Shown one piece after another: positions 53,757 to 62,462 of a stretch of DNA of 64,000 nucleotides (position 1 is the first letter of the stretch; every line of letters begins with the position of its first letter). The position numbers and the translations under genes were made by a program. The stretch covers positions 1-64,000 of the forward strand of contig JAJFBE010000002.1 of NCBI GenBank assembly GCA_020697255.1, written 5' to 3'. Origin of the DNA: Burkholderiales bacterium. Its GTDB lineage: Bacteria > Pseudomonadota > Gammaproteobacteria > Burkholderiales > UBA11063. The notes beneath the pieces are model-generated. The model did not search any database. It was not told where the DNA came from and saw only the letters and a list, made by a program, of their open reading frames with translations.

Positions 53757-55463
53757 ATGCAAGATATACATACATCATTTGCCGATTTAGGCCTTAGTGA
53801 CACAATGATAAACGCCCTTGAACGTAAAGGTTTTGAAACCCCAAGCCCAATCCAGTCGCTCGTTATTCCGGAATTTCTCCGCGAAAAAGCAAATATAATC
53901 GGACAAGCCCAAACGGGAACCGGGAAAACTGCAGCATTCTCAATACCAATCCTTGAAACGATCACTACCGGCAGCGGAAAAATTAAAGCATTGATATTAG
54001 CCCCTACCCGTGAATTAGCCAATCAGGTATCAGACGAAATTTATTCACTAATCGGTGACAAAAAACTTCGTGTGCTTCCAGTGTACGGTGGTTCTTCAAT
54101 CGAGCATCAAATTAAAAATATAAAACGTGGAGTGGACATTGTAGTTGGAACTCCAGGTAGAATTATTGATTTATTAGAACGTAAAATACTGGTCTTGAAA
54201 GATTTGGAATTTTTTGTACTGGATGAAGCTGATGAAATGCTCAATATGGGATTTATTGATGATATTGAACAAATTCTAAAAGTATCCAACCCGGATGAAC
54301 AAAAAATGTTGTTCTTTTCAGCAACTATGGCGCCCTCTATTTTGTCTATTGCTAAAAAATATATGGGACAATATAAAATCCTGAAAGTAGAAAGCAAAGA
54401 AACAACTACCGACTTGACTGAACAGATTTATTTTGAGGTACGAGAATCGGATAAATTTGAAGCATTATGCCGGGTTTTGGATTTTGAACGCGACTTTTAT
54501 GGCATTGTCTTTGCCAGGACGAAACAAGATACCAATGAAATTACGGACCGTCTAAAATCACGCGGATATGATGCTGATGCAATTCATGGCGATGTAAGCC
54601 AGGTAATGCGTAACCGCACCCTTGAGAGCTTTAAGAAAAAAACTATAAATATCCTGGTTGCAACCGATGTAGCTGCGCGCGGCATTGACGTAAACAATCT
54701 TACCCACGTAATTAACTACTCAATTCCCGGCGAAGCAGAATCATACGTACATAGAATCGGCCGTACCGGCCGCGCTGGTAAAAAAGGTGTTGCCATTACC
54801 TTTGTTACTCCACGTGAATCTTATCAGATTAGCCGGATCGGGCGGGCTGCCAAGGCAAATATCAAGCTGCAAAAAGCACCCAGTATTGATGAAGTAATTG
54901 TGGCTAAAAAAGAAACTCTTGATGCGATAATTTCTGAAATTATTGCCGAAAAAGATCATATTGGTTATTTGGATATTGCAAATGATTTGCTTGCCAAAAA
55001 TGAACCACAGGCCGTCCTTGCGGCACTTCTTCGGAATGTTTATAATGACGAATTTATGCCAAGCGGATACCAGGAAATTGCTGAAGTTACCCGCGGCAAT
55101 GATCGTAGCGGACGAAATGGAAATCGTAGTGATGGTCGCGACCGGGACCGTGATAGAAAAAATCCGGATGAAAATCGTAACTGGCGTGGTAATGAACGCG
55201 ATGGCAACCGATACATTAATGGTAATGTTGAAGATGATACGCGCTTATTCGTTGCAATGGGTAGACAAGATGGAACTACTGTGCGTAGCCTTCTTGAATT
55301 TTTGCACACAAAGGCCAAAACTCCGGCACGTAAAGTTAAAGATGTACGTATTTTAGATAGCTTTTCATTTATTACCGTACCGTTTGATGAAGCAGAACAT
55401 ATCATGCGTACTATAAATAATGATAAGACCAGAAAACCCTTAATCAGTAAGGCTAAGAGGTAA
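53757..55463 (+). CDS. deaD: DEAD-box ATP-dependent RNA helicase (DeaD/CsdA-like)
   Basis: A 568-aa helicase with the Q motif (FADLGLSDTMINALERKGFETPSPIQ), AQTGTGKT, APTRELA, VVGTPGRI, LDEADEML, FSATM, and C-terminal motifs VATDVAARGIDV and HRIGRTGRAGKKG. A basic Arg/Asp/Asn-rich linker (residues about 445-490) precedes a DbpA-like RNA-binding domain (DTRLFVAMGRQDG). This matches CsdA-type helicases acting in ribosome assembly and mRNA decay in the cold. It is monocistronic, with a long structured leader. Confidence 0.94.
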   Translation: MQDIHTSFADLGLSDTMINALERKGFETPSPIQSLVIPEFLREKANIIGQAQTGTGKTAAFSIPILETITTGSGKIKALILAPTRELANQVSDEIYSLIGDKKLRVLPVYGGSSIEHQIKNIKRGVDIVVGTPGRIIDLLERKILVLKDLEFFVLDEADEMLNMGFIDDIEQILKVSNPDEQKMLFFSATMAPSILSIAKKYMGQYKILKVESKETTTDLTEQIYFEVRESDKFEALCRVLDFERDFYGIVFARTKQDTNEITDRLKSRGYDADAIHGDVSQVMRNRTLESFKKKTINILVATDVAARGIDVNNLTHVINYSIPGEAESYVHRIGRTGRAGKKGVAITFVTPRESYQISRIGRAAKANIKLQKAPSIDEVIVAKKETLDAIISEIIAEKDHIGYLDIANDLLAKNEPQAVLAALLRNVYNDEFMPSGYQEIAEVTRGNDRSGRNGNRSDGRDRDRDRKNPDENRNWRGNERDGNRYINGNVEDDTRLFVAMGRQDGTTVRSLLEFLHTKAKTPARKVKDVRILDSFSFITVPFDEAEHIMRTINNDKTRKPLISKAKR

Positions 55464-55478
55464 ATTGGTGGTTGCAGG

Positions 55479-55539
55479 GCCCGGCTTGTGCCGGGCTCAC
55501 AATGAGCATTGATTGATTCCAGATCAAGTCGGAATGACA
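55479..55539. repeat. GC-rich hairpin plus dispersed repeat, copy 4
   Basis: GCCCGGC-TTGT-GCCGGGC (55479-55496) is a perfect 7-bp hairpin without a T tract. It is followed by TGATTCC...GGAATGACA (55514-55539), a member of the GGATTCC/GGAATGACA family. Both lie in the 96-base gap between the helicase and LD-carboxypeptidase genes. The first hairpin may also act as a terminator. Confidence 0.6.
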
Positions 55540-55559
55540 AAATGTACGGAGATGCATAA

Positions 55560-56732
55560 ATGTCTAAAAAATTTTTACTACTAATGCCTTTGTTTATTAC
55601 CACAACTACTTTCGTATATCCAGAAAATTTATCTACCACTAAAGTTTCAATACAACAAATCCGTTTCAAAGAGCAAGCCAAACAAAACTATACCACTACC
55701 GTTGTCAATAAGCTTATACTGCCACCAAGATTAAAATTCGGTGATACCATCAGTATTGTTGCCTCTGCGTCAAATATTACTCACTTAAATGAAATTCCAG
55801 AAATTAAGCGACGCTTTGAATCTATGGGGTTTAAGGTTATTTTAGGTAAAAATATATATGCAAGCGCACCTTTGCCTATAGGCGCAACAAAACTCTCCGA
55901 ATCTAATCCTAATATCAAAGAAGATCTTGATCATTCATATATTCAATATGCCGGAACGCCTAAAGAGCGTGCGGATGATTTAATGGATATGTTTAAAAAC
56001 CAAAAAGTAAAAGCAATCATTGAACTACGCGGTGGCTATGGTAGCGCCCAAATTCTGGACTTGTTAGATTATGATATCATTAAACAAAATCCAAAAATCT
56101 TAATTGGATTTAGCGATATAACTTCACTACTACTGGCAATCAACCTGCAAACCGGATTAGTTACATTCCACGGACCAGTAGCAGTAATGGATTGGAATGA
56201 TTTTAGTTATAATTATTTCAAATGGCTGGTAATGGATGGTGCATATCCCCTGGTTCTAAACAAGTATATTCCTGCACTGGACGATGATGGAAATATTTCT
56301 AACTTAAATTTTACTATAACATCAGGTAGGGCAGAAGGACGCTTGATTGGGGGTAACCTTACATTACTTATGAACCTTTTAGGTACTAAATATCAGCCGG
56401 ATTTTAATCATGCTATACTTTTTGTTGAAGATGCTGATGAAAAAGATCTGTATAGAATAGACCGTATGCTTGGCCAACTAAAAAACTCTGGTGCATTAAA
56501 TAAAATTTCAGGCTTTATATTTGCTTCTTGTAGTAACTGTAATCTAACTAGTTTAGGCTATTCAACTTTAATGAAAACATTTAAAGAATATATTAAACCA
56601 CTAAAAATCCCAGCTTTTGCCGGTACCATGGTTGGGCATTTTGGGTCAAACTATACCCTACCTATTGGTTCCCAGGTGAAAATTGATGCGGATAGCGGTA
56701 GCATGACTATTCAAAATCGTGTAGTACAATAA
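55560..56732 (+). CDS. LD-carboxypeptidase (peptidase S66 family) with signal peptide
   Basis: A 390-aa protein. A signal-like N-terminus (SKKFLLLMPLFITTTTFVYP) precedes the S66 fold: FGDTISIVASAS, ELRGGYGSAQILDLLDYD, IGFSDITSLLLAI with the Ser nucleophile near residue 181, ILFVEDADEKDLYRIDRML with the Glu, and VGHFGSNYTLPIG with the His. This matches LdcA/MccF serine peptidases, which remove D-Ala from tetrapeptides or cleave acyl-adenylate antibiotics. E. coli LdcA is cytoplasmic, so export here is unusual. Confidence 0.88.
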   Translation: MSKKFLLLMPLFITTTTFVYPENLSTTKVSIQQIRFKEQAKQNYTTTVVNKLILPPRLKFGDTISIVASASNITHLNEIPEIKRRFESMGFKVILGKNIYASAPLPIGATKLSESNPNIKEDLDHSYIQYAGTPKERADDLMDMFKNQKVKAIIELRGGYGSAQILDLLDYDIIKQNPKILIGFSDITSLLLAINLQTGLVTFHGPVAVMDWNDFSYNYFKWLVMDGAYPLVLNKYIPALDDDGNISNLNFTITSGRAEGRLIGGNLTLLMNLLGTKYQPDFNHAILFVEDADEKDLYRIDRMLGQLKNSGALNKISGFIFASCSNCNLTSLGYSTLMKTFKEYIKPLKIPAFAGTMVGHFGSNYTLPIGSQVKIDADSGSMTIQNRVVQ

Positions 56733-56785
56733 TTAGTGGTATAATCGTCCTGTTTGAAGGAATAATTTCTTAGGAGAGAGAGTTT

Positions 56786-57532
56786 ATGAAAATTGAACAG
56801 GTAAAAAAGCAAGCTTTTGCTATGCCACTAACTTCACCATCTTATCCCCCTATTGAATTTAAATTTACTAACCGCGAATTTTTTATAATCACCTACGAAA
56901 CTGATATCGAAAGACTCAAAGCAGTGGTTCCCGAACCATTAGAAGTGTATGACCCAATTGTTAAATTTGAATTTATAAAAATGCCAGACTCGGCCGGATT
57001 TGGCGATTATACTGAATGCGGCCAGGTGATTCCGGTTAAATTTAATGATAAACCGGGCTCCTATGTTCACTCCATGTATCTGGATGATCTGGCACCTATA
57101 GTTGCCGGACGTGAAATATGGGGCTTTCCCAAGAAGCTTGCAAACCCAAAACTTTCAGTCGCGGGCGATACTTTAGAAGGCGTACTACATTATAATAAAC
57201 TACCAGTTGCTGTTGGAACAATGGGATATAAATACCAGGAATTGGATATAAATGCATTAAAAACAAAAATGGAAGAAGATCCCAATTATTTACTAAAAAT
57301 AATCCCGGACGTAGATGGCAAAACCGCACGGGTATGTGAACTAGTTGAATACCATATTAAAGACCTTAAAATTAAAGGGGCCTGGAGTGGCCCGGCAGCA
57401 CTACAATTATTTGAACATGCCTTAGCCCCTGTTGCTACATTACCGGTTAAACGGGTAATTTCAGGCACCCATATACTAAGTGATTTAACTCTTGGCTTTG
57501 GTAAAGTCGTGTATGATTATTTAGAAAAATAG
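56786..57532 (+). CDS. adc: Acetoacetate decarboxylase
   Basis: A 248-aa protein. [15 protein letters not shown] contains the Schiff-base Lys pair of acetoacetate decarboxylases, preceded by [13 protein letters not shown] with the Glu. The N-terminus ([13 protein letters not shown]) and C-terminus ([12 protein letters not shown]) also fit. It would turn acetoacetate into acetone and CO2. It is the first gene of a three-gene set with a patatin-like lipase and 3-hydroxybutyrate dehydrogenase, with AGGAGAGAG as a strong RBS. Confidence 0.93.
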   Translation: MKIEQVKKQAFAMPLTSPSYPPIEFKFTNREFFIITYETDIERLKAVVPEPLEVYDPIVKFEFIKMPDSAGFGDYTECGQVIPVKFNDKPGSYVHSMYLDDLAPIVAGREIWGFPKKLANPKLSVAGDTLEGVLHYNKLPVAVGTMGYKYQELDINALKTKMEEDPNYLLKIIPDVDGKTARVCELVEYHIKDLKIKGAWSGPAALQLFEHALAPVATLPVKRVISGTHILSDLTLGFGKVVYDYLEK

Positions 57533-57550
57533 TATTAAGGAAGTTACCAT

Positions 57551-58777
57551 ATGATAAAAAAAGCTCCAAAAGAAACAACAGTTCCTTTAGCCCCGCATCA
57601 GGCGAAAGAAGCTAACATTCCTGAATTTTATCACCTGCCTAAAAATTGTAAACGTGAAGTCATTTATGTATTCCAAGGTGGCGGAGCATTAGGGAGCTAT
57701 CAAGTTGGTGCATTTGAAGCACTATCAGAACACGGTTACACCCCAGATACCGTAATTGGTATATCAATTGGTGCTATCAACGCGGCAATTATTGCCGGTA
57801 ATCAACCTGATATGCGCAAGCAAAGACTATATGAATTCTGGGATAAAATAACGACTAAAATGCCGTTTCCTATGAAAGCAAATCTGGGGCTAGCCAAATT
57901 TCACAACTGGGTAAGTGCGGCTAGTTCGTTAACGATGGGCCAAAAGGGATTTTTTGTACCCAAAATACTAGATCCTATTGCAATGCTTGATTCAACCCCG
58001 GATCAACTATCTTTTTATGATACCTCTCCACTTCGTGAAACATTATTAGAATTGGTTGATTTTGATTATCTAAATAAAGGTAAAATCCGCCTATGTATGG
58101 GAGCAGTAGATTTGGAATCTGGTGAGTTTGTATTTTTTGATAATACCCAAACAGAAATTACTCCAGAACATATAATGGCATCATGCGCCCTGCCGCCTGG
58201 ATTTCCCCCGATTAAAATTGGCGAGCGCTATTATATCGATGGTGGTGTTTTCTCCAATACGCCATTATCAAAAGTAATTGATGATTTTGCAACTACAGAA
58301 AGAGATGTCAAAAATATTTTATGTTTTATGATTGATCTATTCCCACTGAAGGGTCTTTTACCACACAGTATGGATGGGCTGATGGAGCGAGTTAAAGATA
58401 TTCGCTATTCTTCACACGCCAAACGGGCAAATGCACTTTATGCAACCACACAAAATTTATCTCATGCAATTCATTTCTTAACCAGCAAAATGACTAATGC
58501 TCAACTAAAAGATAAGGCTGTACAAGATATAATAAAATTAGGCTATGCACATCGTTTAGATATTATTCACCTAATTTATCGTTCCGAAAAAGGCACTGAA
58601 CTGGCCAGTAAAGATTATGAATTTAGTGAGGAAAGTGCCATTAAACATCGTAAACTAGGCTATATTAATACGATGAATATGATTGAAGCAGAAGAGAAAG
58701 AATGGCTTAAAGCCCATGACACAGGAGTTACAGTTTACACACTAGAAGCACAGATGGCAGTGTCACATAAAATTTAA
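57551..58777 (+). CDS. Patatin-like phospholipase
   Basis: A 408-aa protein. The oxyanion loop FQGGGALGSYQVGAFEAL lies near residue 40, GISIGAINAAI holds the nucleophile Ser (G-x-S-x-G) near 75, and YIDGGVFSNTPL holds the catalytic Asp near 225. A C-terminal DUF3734-like region of about 110 residues follows. It lacks a signal peptide. Patatin genes with this tail often sit next to hydroxybutyrate dehydrogenase and acetoacetate decarboxylase genes, as here, which suggests lipid or polyhydroxybutyrate mobilisation; the substrate is inferred. Confidence 0.9.
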   Translation: MIKKAPKETTVPLAPHQAKEANIPEFYHLPKNCKREVIYVFQGGGALGSYQVGAFEALSEHGYTPDTVIGISIGAINAAIIAGNQPDMRKQRLYEFWDKITTKMPFPMKANLGLAKFHNWVSAASSLTMGQKGFFVPKILDPIAMLDSTPDQLSFYDTSPLRETLLELVDFDYLNKGKIRLCMGAVDLESGEFVFFDNTQTEITPEHIMASCALPPGFPPIKIGERYYIDGGVFSNTPLSKVIDDFATTERDVKNILCFMIDLFPLKGLLPHSMDGLMERVKDIRYSSHAKRANALYATTQNLSHAIHFLTSKMTNAQLKDKAVQDIIKLGYAHRLDIIHLIYRSEKGTELASKDYEFSEESAIKHRKLGYINTMNMIEAEEKEWLKAHDTGVTVYTLEAQMAVSHKI

Positions 58778-58868
58778 CCAGCGACTCGCCGGTGGGAAAT
58801 TTAACTAAATGCGCACATTTAAGATATGATATTGGCAAAAAATTTGAATTTATAAAAGGAGTACCTTC

Positions 58869-59660
58869 ATGTTAGGAAACTTAAAAGGAAAAGTAGCTAT
58901 TGTAACCGGTAGTGCCAGCGGGATTGGCAAACGTATTGCTCAGATGTATGCAGAACATGGCGCAAAAGTGGTTATCGCTGATCTAAACTTAGATGCTGCA
59001 ACTATGGTTGCCAATGAAATTAAAAAAGACTTTAATCAAGATACGTTAGCAGTGGCAATGGATGTCACAGACGAAAAACAAGTAAATGACGGCGTTGATG
59101 CAACAATTGCCCAATTTGGTAAGATTGATATATTGGTTAGTAATGCCGGTATTCAAACCATATCCCCTATTGTCGATTTTGAGTTTGACAAATGGAAACG
59201 GCTATTTGACATTCATGTACATGGTGCATTTTTAACAACTCGTGCCTGCATGAAAAAAATGATTGAAAAAGGCAATGGCGGGCGTATTATTGTAATGGGT
59301 TCAGTTCATTCATTTGAAGCGTCAAAAAATAAAGCAGCATACGTTACTGCAAAACATGGTTTGCTTGGTTTTGTACGCGCAATTGCTAAAGAAGGCGCAG
59401 AGCATAATATCAGCTCTAATTTAATCGGACCCGGCTTTGTTAAAACTCCATTGGTAGAAAAACAGATCCCCGAACAAGCTAAAACACTTGGTATAACTGA
59501 AGATGAAGTGGTTAAAAATATTATGCTTGGCGAAACTGTTGATGGTGAATTTACCACAACAGAAGATATTGCAAGTCTTGCAACATTTTTAGCCGGATTT
59601 GAAACCAACGCCCTGACCGGACAGTCAATGATTGCATCTCATGGCTGGCATATCCAATGA
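58869..59660 (+). CDS. bdhA: 3-hydroxybutyrate dehydrogenase
   Basis: A 263-aa classical SDR. VTGSASGIGKRIAQ binds NAD, NAGIQT and GSVHSFEAS (catalytic Ser) follow, and YVTAKHGLLGF gives Tyr-x3-Lys. The VHSFEASKNKAAYVTAKHG segment and the C-terminal GQSMIASHGWHIQ are typical of D-beta-hydroxybutyrate dehydrogenases. It interconverts 3-hydroxybutyrate and acetoacetate, feeding the decarboxylase encoded upstream. It has an AAAGGAG RBS and overlaps yceD by 4 bases. Confidence 0.93.
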   Translation: MLGNLKGKVAIVTGSASGIGKRIAQMYAEHGAKVVIADLNLDAATMVANEIKKDFNQDTLAVAMDVTDEKQVNDGVDATIAQFGKIDILVSNAGIQTISPIVDFEFDKWKRLFDIHVHGAFLTTRACMKKMIEKGNGGRIIVMGSVHSFEASKNKAAYVTAKHGLLGFVRAIAKEGAEHNISSNLIGPGFVKTPLVEKQIPEQAKTLGITEDEVVKNIMLGETVDGEFTTTEDIASLATFLAGFETNALTGQSMIASHGWHIQ

Positions 59661-60124
59661 AATATATTGATAATGTAAATTTTGCAAAAAAACAGCGGAC
59701 TATCAACGGCAGCATTAACTCTGATAGCCTAAAACGCACTGCTGAAATTCTTGAAGAACTAGGCGGCGATATAAACTATACAATAGCTGGCAGCATCGAC
59801 CATAAAAACAAGCCCGTACTTACAATCAGGATTTATGGTAAAATAACTACTTTATGTCAGAATTGTCTGGAAAAATTGGATATACCTATTGATTGTAGTA
59901 ACGATGTACCAATTTTCTATACCGAAGCTGATATGGATAATGCGCTATTTGGTGACGAAGCCGGATATGACGATGGAATTTTGGCCGATGCTAATTTTGA
60001 TATCGAAAGCTTTGTCGAGGATGAATTAATCATGTCATTACCTATTGCACCAAAGCATAAAACGTGCAATCTGGTAGAATATCATGATAAACCCAACAAC
60101 CCGTTTAGCGTTTTAATGAAATAA
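59657..60124 (+). CDS. yceD: YceD/DUF177 family protein
   Basis: A 155-aa protein with the family core GKITTLCQNCLEKLDIPIDC near residue 60 and the acidic C-terminal FDIESFVEDELIMSLPIAPKH. YceD proteins almost always precede rpmF and are implicated in 23S rRNA or L32-linked processes. Here the order yceD-rpmF-plsX-fabH is kept, but yceD is also joined to the hydroxybutyrate operon by a 4-base overlap with bdhA. Confidence 0.93.
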   Translation: MKYIDNVNFAKKQRTINGSINSDSLKRTAEILEELGGDINYTIAGSIDHKNKPVLTIRIYGKITTLCQNCLEKLDIPIDCSNDVPIFYTEADMDNALFGDEAGYDDGILADANFDIESFVEDELIMSLPIAPKHKTCNLVEYHDKPNNPFSVLMK

Positions 60125-60142
60125 ATATTTAAGGATAAAAAC

Positions 60143-60319
60143 ATGGCAGTTCAACAAAATAAAAAATCGCCGTCAAAGCGTAATATGCGTCGTTCACACG
60201 ATTCATTATCTGCACCTACAGTTGTAACCAGCGAAACTGGCACTACACATTTACGTCATCATATTGATGGTAATGGAATGTACCGCGGTAAGAAAGTAAT
60301 AAAAAGCAAAGACGAATAA
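60143..60319 (+). CDS. rpmF: 50S ribosomal protein L32
   Basis: A 58-codon gene with AAGGA upstream. The product starts [20 protein letters not shown], the L32 signature, and continues [20 protein letters not shown]. There are no zinc-binding Cys, so it is the Cys-free form. It sits 18 bases after yceD and 33 bases before plsX, the usual order. Confidence 0.97.
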   Translation: MAVQQNKKSPSKRNMRRSHDSLSAPTVVTSETGTTHLRHHIDGNGMYRGKKVIKSKDE

Positions 60320-60352
60320 ATAACTGTTAGCTTTTTATAGGTTTATTCACTT

Positions 60353-61420
60353 ATGGCTGTAGTATTATCAGTTGATGCAATGGGCGGTGACCACGGGGTC
60401 AACGTCACTGTACCTGCTTGTATACGTTTTTTGAAAGAGCATCTCGATGTCAGCTTGATTTTAGTTGGTGATCGGGATACTATTTATAAGCATATCGGTG
60501 ATAATTTATCTCTTTATAGCGATCGAATTGATGTAGTACATTCAACAGAAGTTGTTGGCATGGATGAATCGCCGCAAGCTGCAATGCGTAATAAAAAAGA
60601 TTCTTCTATGCGCGTAGCAATTAACCTTATTAAACAAGGAAAAGCCGGCGCTGTCGTATCTGCCGGTAACACCGGCGCGCTAATGGCCATTGCCCGTTAT
60701 GTACTACGCACAATGGATGGAATTGAGCGACCAGCCATAGCTAAAATATTACCAGCGATTAAAAGTGATGTATGTGTTCTGGACCTAGGGGCAAATCTTG
60801 AATCCAGCCCAGAACATCTACTGCAGTTTGGAATTATGGGTGCACAGCTAATGAAAGCCGTAACCGGTAAAGCGGCACCTAGCGTTGGTATTTTAAATAT
60901 TGGTAGTGAAGATATCAAGGGTCATGAAGAAATAAAAAAGGCCTCTGCCCTACTAAAGACAAGCGGGCTTAATTTTTATGGTAATGTAGAAGGTGATGAC
61001 ATTAATAAAGGTACCGTTGATGTTATTGTCTGCGATGGATTTACCGGGAATGTTGCCCTAAAAACCATAGAAGGCGTTGCTAGAATGATTGGTTTTTTTA
61101 TACGCCAGGAATTTAATCGTTCAATATTAGCTAAAATAATGGGGCTAATATCATTACCAGTATTAAAACGAGTAAAAAACACCTTGGATCACCGCAAATA
61201 CAATGGCGCGGTATTACTTGGCTTAAACGGTCTTGTAATAAAAAGTCATGGCGGTGCTGATGCCGTTGGATTTTATTATGCCCTAAAGCAAGCCTACCAC
61301 GAAATAAATGCAGGCGTTATTACAATGCTTCAGGACTATTTAGTTAAGCATAAAGAAATACTAAACCGCGAAGAACCAAGAAAAGAACTTCTGGAATTTA
61401 AAGATCTTAACATGTTATAA
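60353..61420 (+). CDS. plsX: Phosphate acyltransferase PlsX
   Basis: A 355-aa protein starting VVLSVDAMGGDHGV, with SAGNTGALMA near residue 103, NIGSEDIKGHE and VCDGFTGNVALKTIEG. These are the PlsX landmarks. It makes acyl-phosphate from acyl-ACP for PlsY in phospholipid synthesis. Full length, in the conserved order after rpmF. A dispersed palindromic repeat separates it from fabH. Confidence 0.96.
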   Translation: MAVVLSVDAMGGDHGVNVTVPACIRFLKEHLDVSLILVGDRDTIYKHIGDNLSLYSDRIDVVHSTEVVGMDESPQAAMRNKKDSSMRVAINLIKQGKAGAVVSAGNTGALMAIARYVLRTMDGIERPAIAKILPAIKSDVCVLDLGANLESSPEHLLQFGIMGAQLMKAVTGKAAPSVGILNIGSEDIKGHEEIKKASALLKTSGLNFYGNVEGDDINKGTVDVIVCDGFTGNVALKTIEGVARMIGFFIRQEFNRSILAKIMGLISLPVLKRVKNTLDHRKYNGAVLLGLNGLVIKSHGGADAVGFYYALKQAYHEINAGVITMLQDYLVKHKEILNREEPRKELLEFKDLNML

Positions 61421-61423
61421 AAC

Positions 61424-61465
61424 TGGATTCCAGCCTACCACACGCGTGTGTACTCGGGAATGACA
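61424..61465. repeat. Dispersed palindromic repeat, copy 5, with nested palindrome
   Basis: TGGATTCC (left) and CGGGAATGACA (right) enclose a perfect 12-base palindrome CACACGCGTGTG (61439-61450). A partial second right arm, GGAAATGACA, follows at 61474-61483. It lies between plsX and fabH. Confidence 0.65.
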
Positions 61466-61490
61466 TGTTATGCGGAAATGACATACTACT

Positions 61491-62453
61491 ATGAAACTAT
61501 ATTCAAAAATACTTGCCTCAGGTAGCTATTTACCCAAAAAAATCTTGTCAAACAGTGATTTGGAAAAAATGGTTGATACTTCTGATGAATGGATTGTAAG
61601 CCGTAGTGGCATAAAAGAGCGGCGCATTGCTGCAGAGAATGAAACAACTAGTGATATGGCATACGCTGCTGCAATGGATGTAATTGCTGCAAGTAAACTT
61701 AACCCATCACAGCTTGATCTGATCCTGGTCGCCACATCATCGGCTGATATCATATTCCCGGCAACAGCCTGCCTGATACAAAAAAGATTAGGGCTCACCA
61801 ATATTCCAGCTTTTGATTTACAAGCTGCCTGTACTGGTTTTTTATATGCAATCACAACTGCAGATGCTTTTATCAAAAGTGCGGCCTATAAAAACATATT
61901 GGTTGTCGGTGTTGATACCGTGTCCAGGTTTATTGACTATAAAGATAGAAACACCTGTGTTCTATTTGGCGACGGAGCCGGTGCAGTTATATTACAAGCC
62001 AGTAATGAACCCGGCATAATTTGTAATGAAATTCATGCAGATGGAAGCGGTGAGGAAGTACTCAATGTAAAAGGCCATCTTTATAATGGAGCGGTTAGAG
62101 GTAATCCTTATATGTATATGGATGGCAAAGCCGTATACAAAATGGCGGTACGTAATTTAGCTGAAGTAGCTGCCAGTGTGCTAAATAAATCAGGACATAC
62201 CACAGACCAAATTGATTGGTTTATCCCACATCAGGCTAATTTACGAATAATCGAATCTACAGCAGCACACTTAAATATTCCTATGGAGAAGGTAATTACA
62301 ACTGTTGATAAACATGGAAATACTTCTGCAGCATCTGTACCACTAGCACTGGATCATGCAATAAAAAGCGGTAAGGTTAAACGTGGAGACTTACTTCTTT
62401 TAGAAGGTGTTGGCGCCGGGTTTACCTGGGGTGCTAGCCTGATTCAGTTCTAG
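61491..62453 (+). CDS. fabH: 3-oxoacyl-ACP synthase III
   Basis: A 320-aa thiolase-fold enzyme. The nucleophile Cys is in LQAACTGFLYA near residue 112, the His in WFIPHQANLRIIE near 245, and the Asn in HGNTSAASVPLAL near 275. ISGIKERRI-type residues (SRSGIKERRI) near the N-terminus are also typical. It condenses acetyl-CoA with malonyl-ACP to start fatty acid synthesis. It follows plsX in the conserved cluster. Confidence 0.96.
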   Translation: MKLYSKILASGSYLPKKILSNSDLEKMVDTSDEWIVSRSGIKERRIAAENETTSDMAYAAAMDVIAASKLNPSQLDLILVATSSADIIFPATACLIQKRLGLTNIPAFDLQAACTGFLYAITTADAFIKSAAYKNILVVGVDTVSRFIDYKDRNTCVLFGDGAGAVILQASNEPGIICNEIHADGSGEEVLNVKGHLYNGAVRGNPYMYMDGKAVYKMAVRNLAEVAASVLNKSGHTTDQIDWFIPHQANLRIIESTAAHLNIPMEKVITTVDKHGNTSAASVPLALDHAIKSGKVKRGDLLLLEGVGAGFTWGASLIQF

Positions 62454-62462
62454 TTTACTCTC

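Noticed and set aside
55040-55681. 213-codon ORF on the minus strand over the helicase 3' end
   Set aside because: It is antisense to the Arg/Asp-rich helicase linker and the start of the LD-carboxypeptidase gene, with no RBS or recognisable domain. The plus-strand genes account for this DNA.
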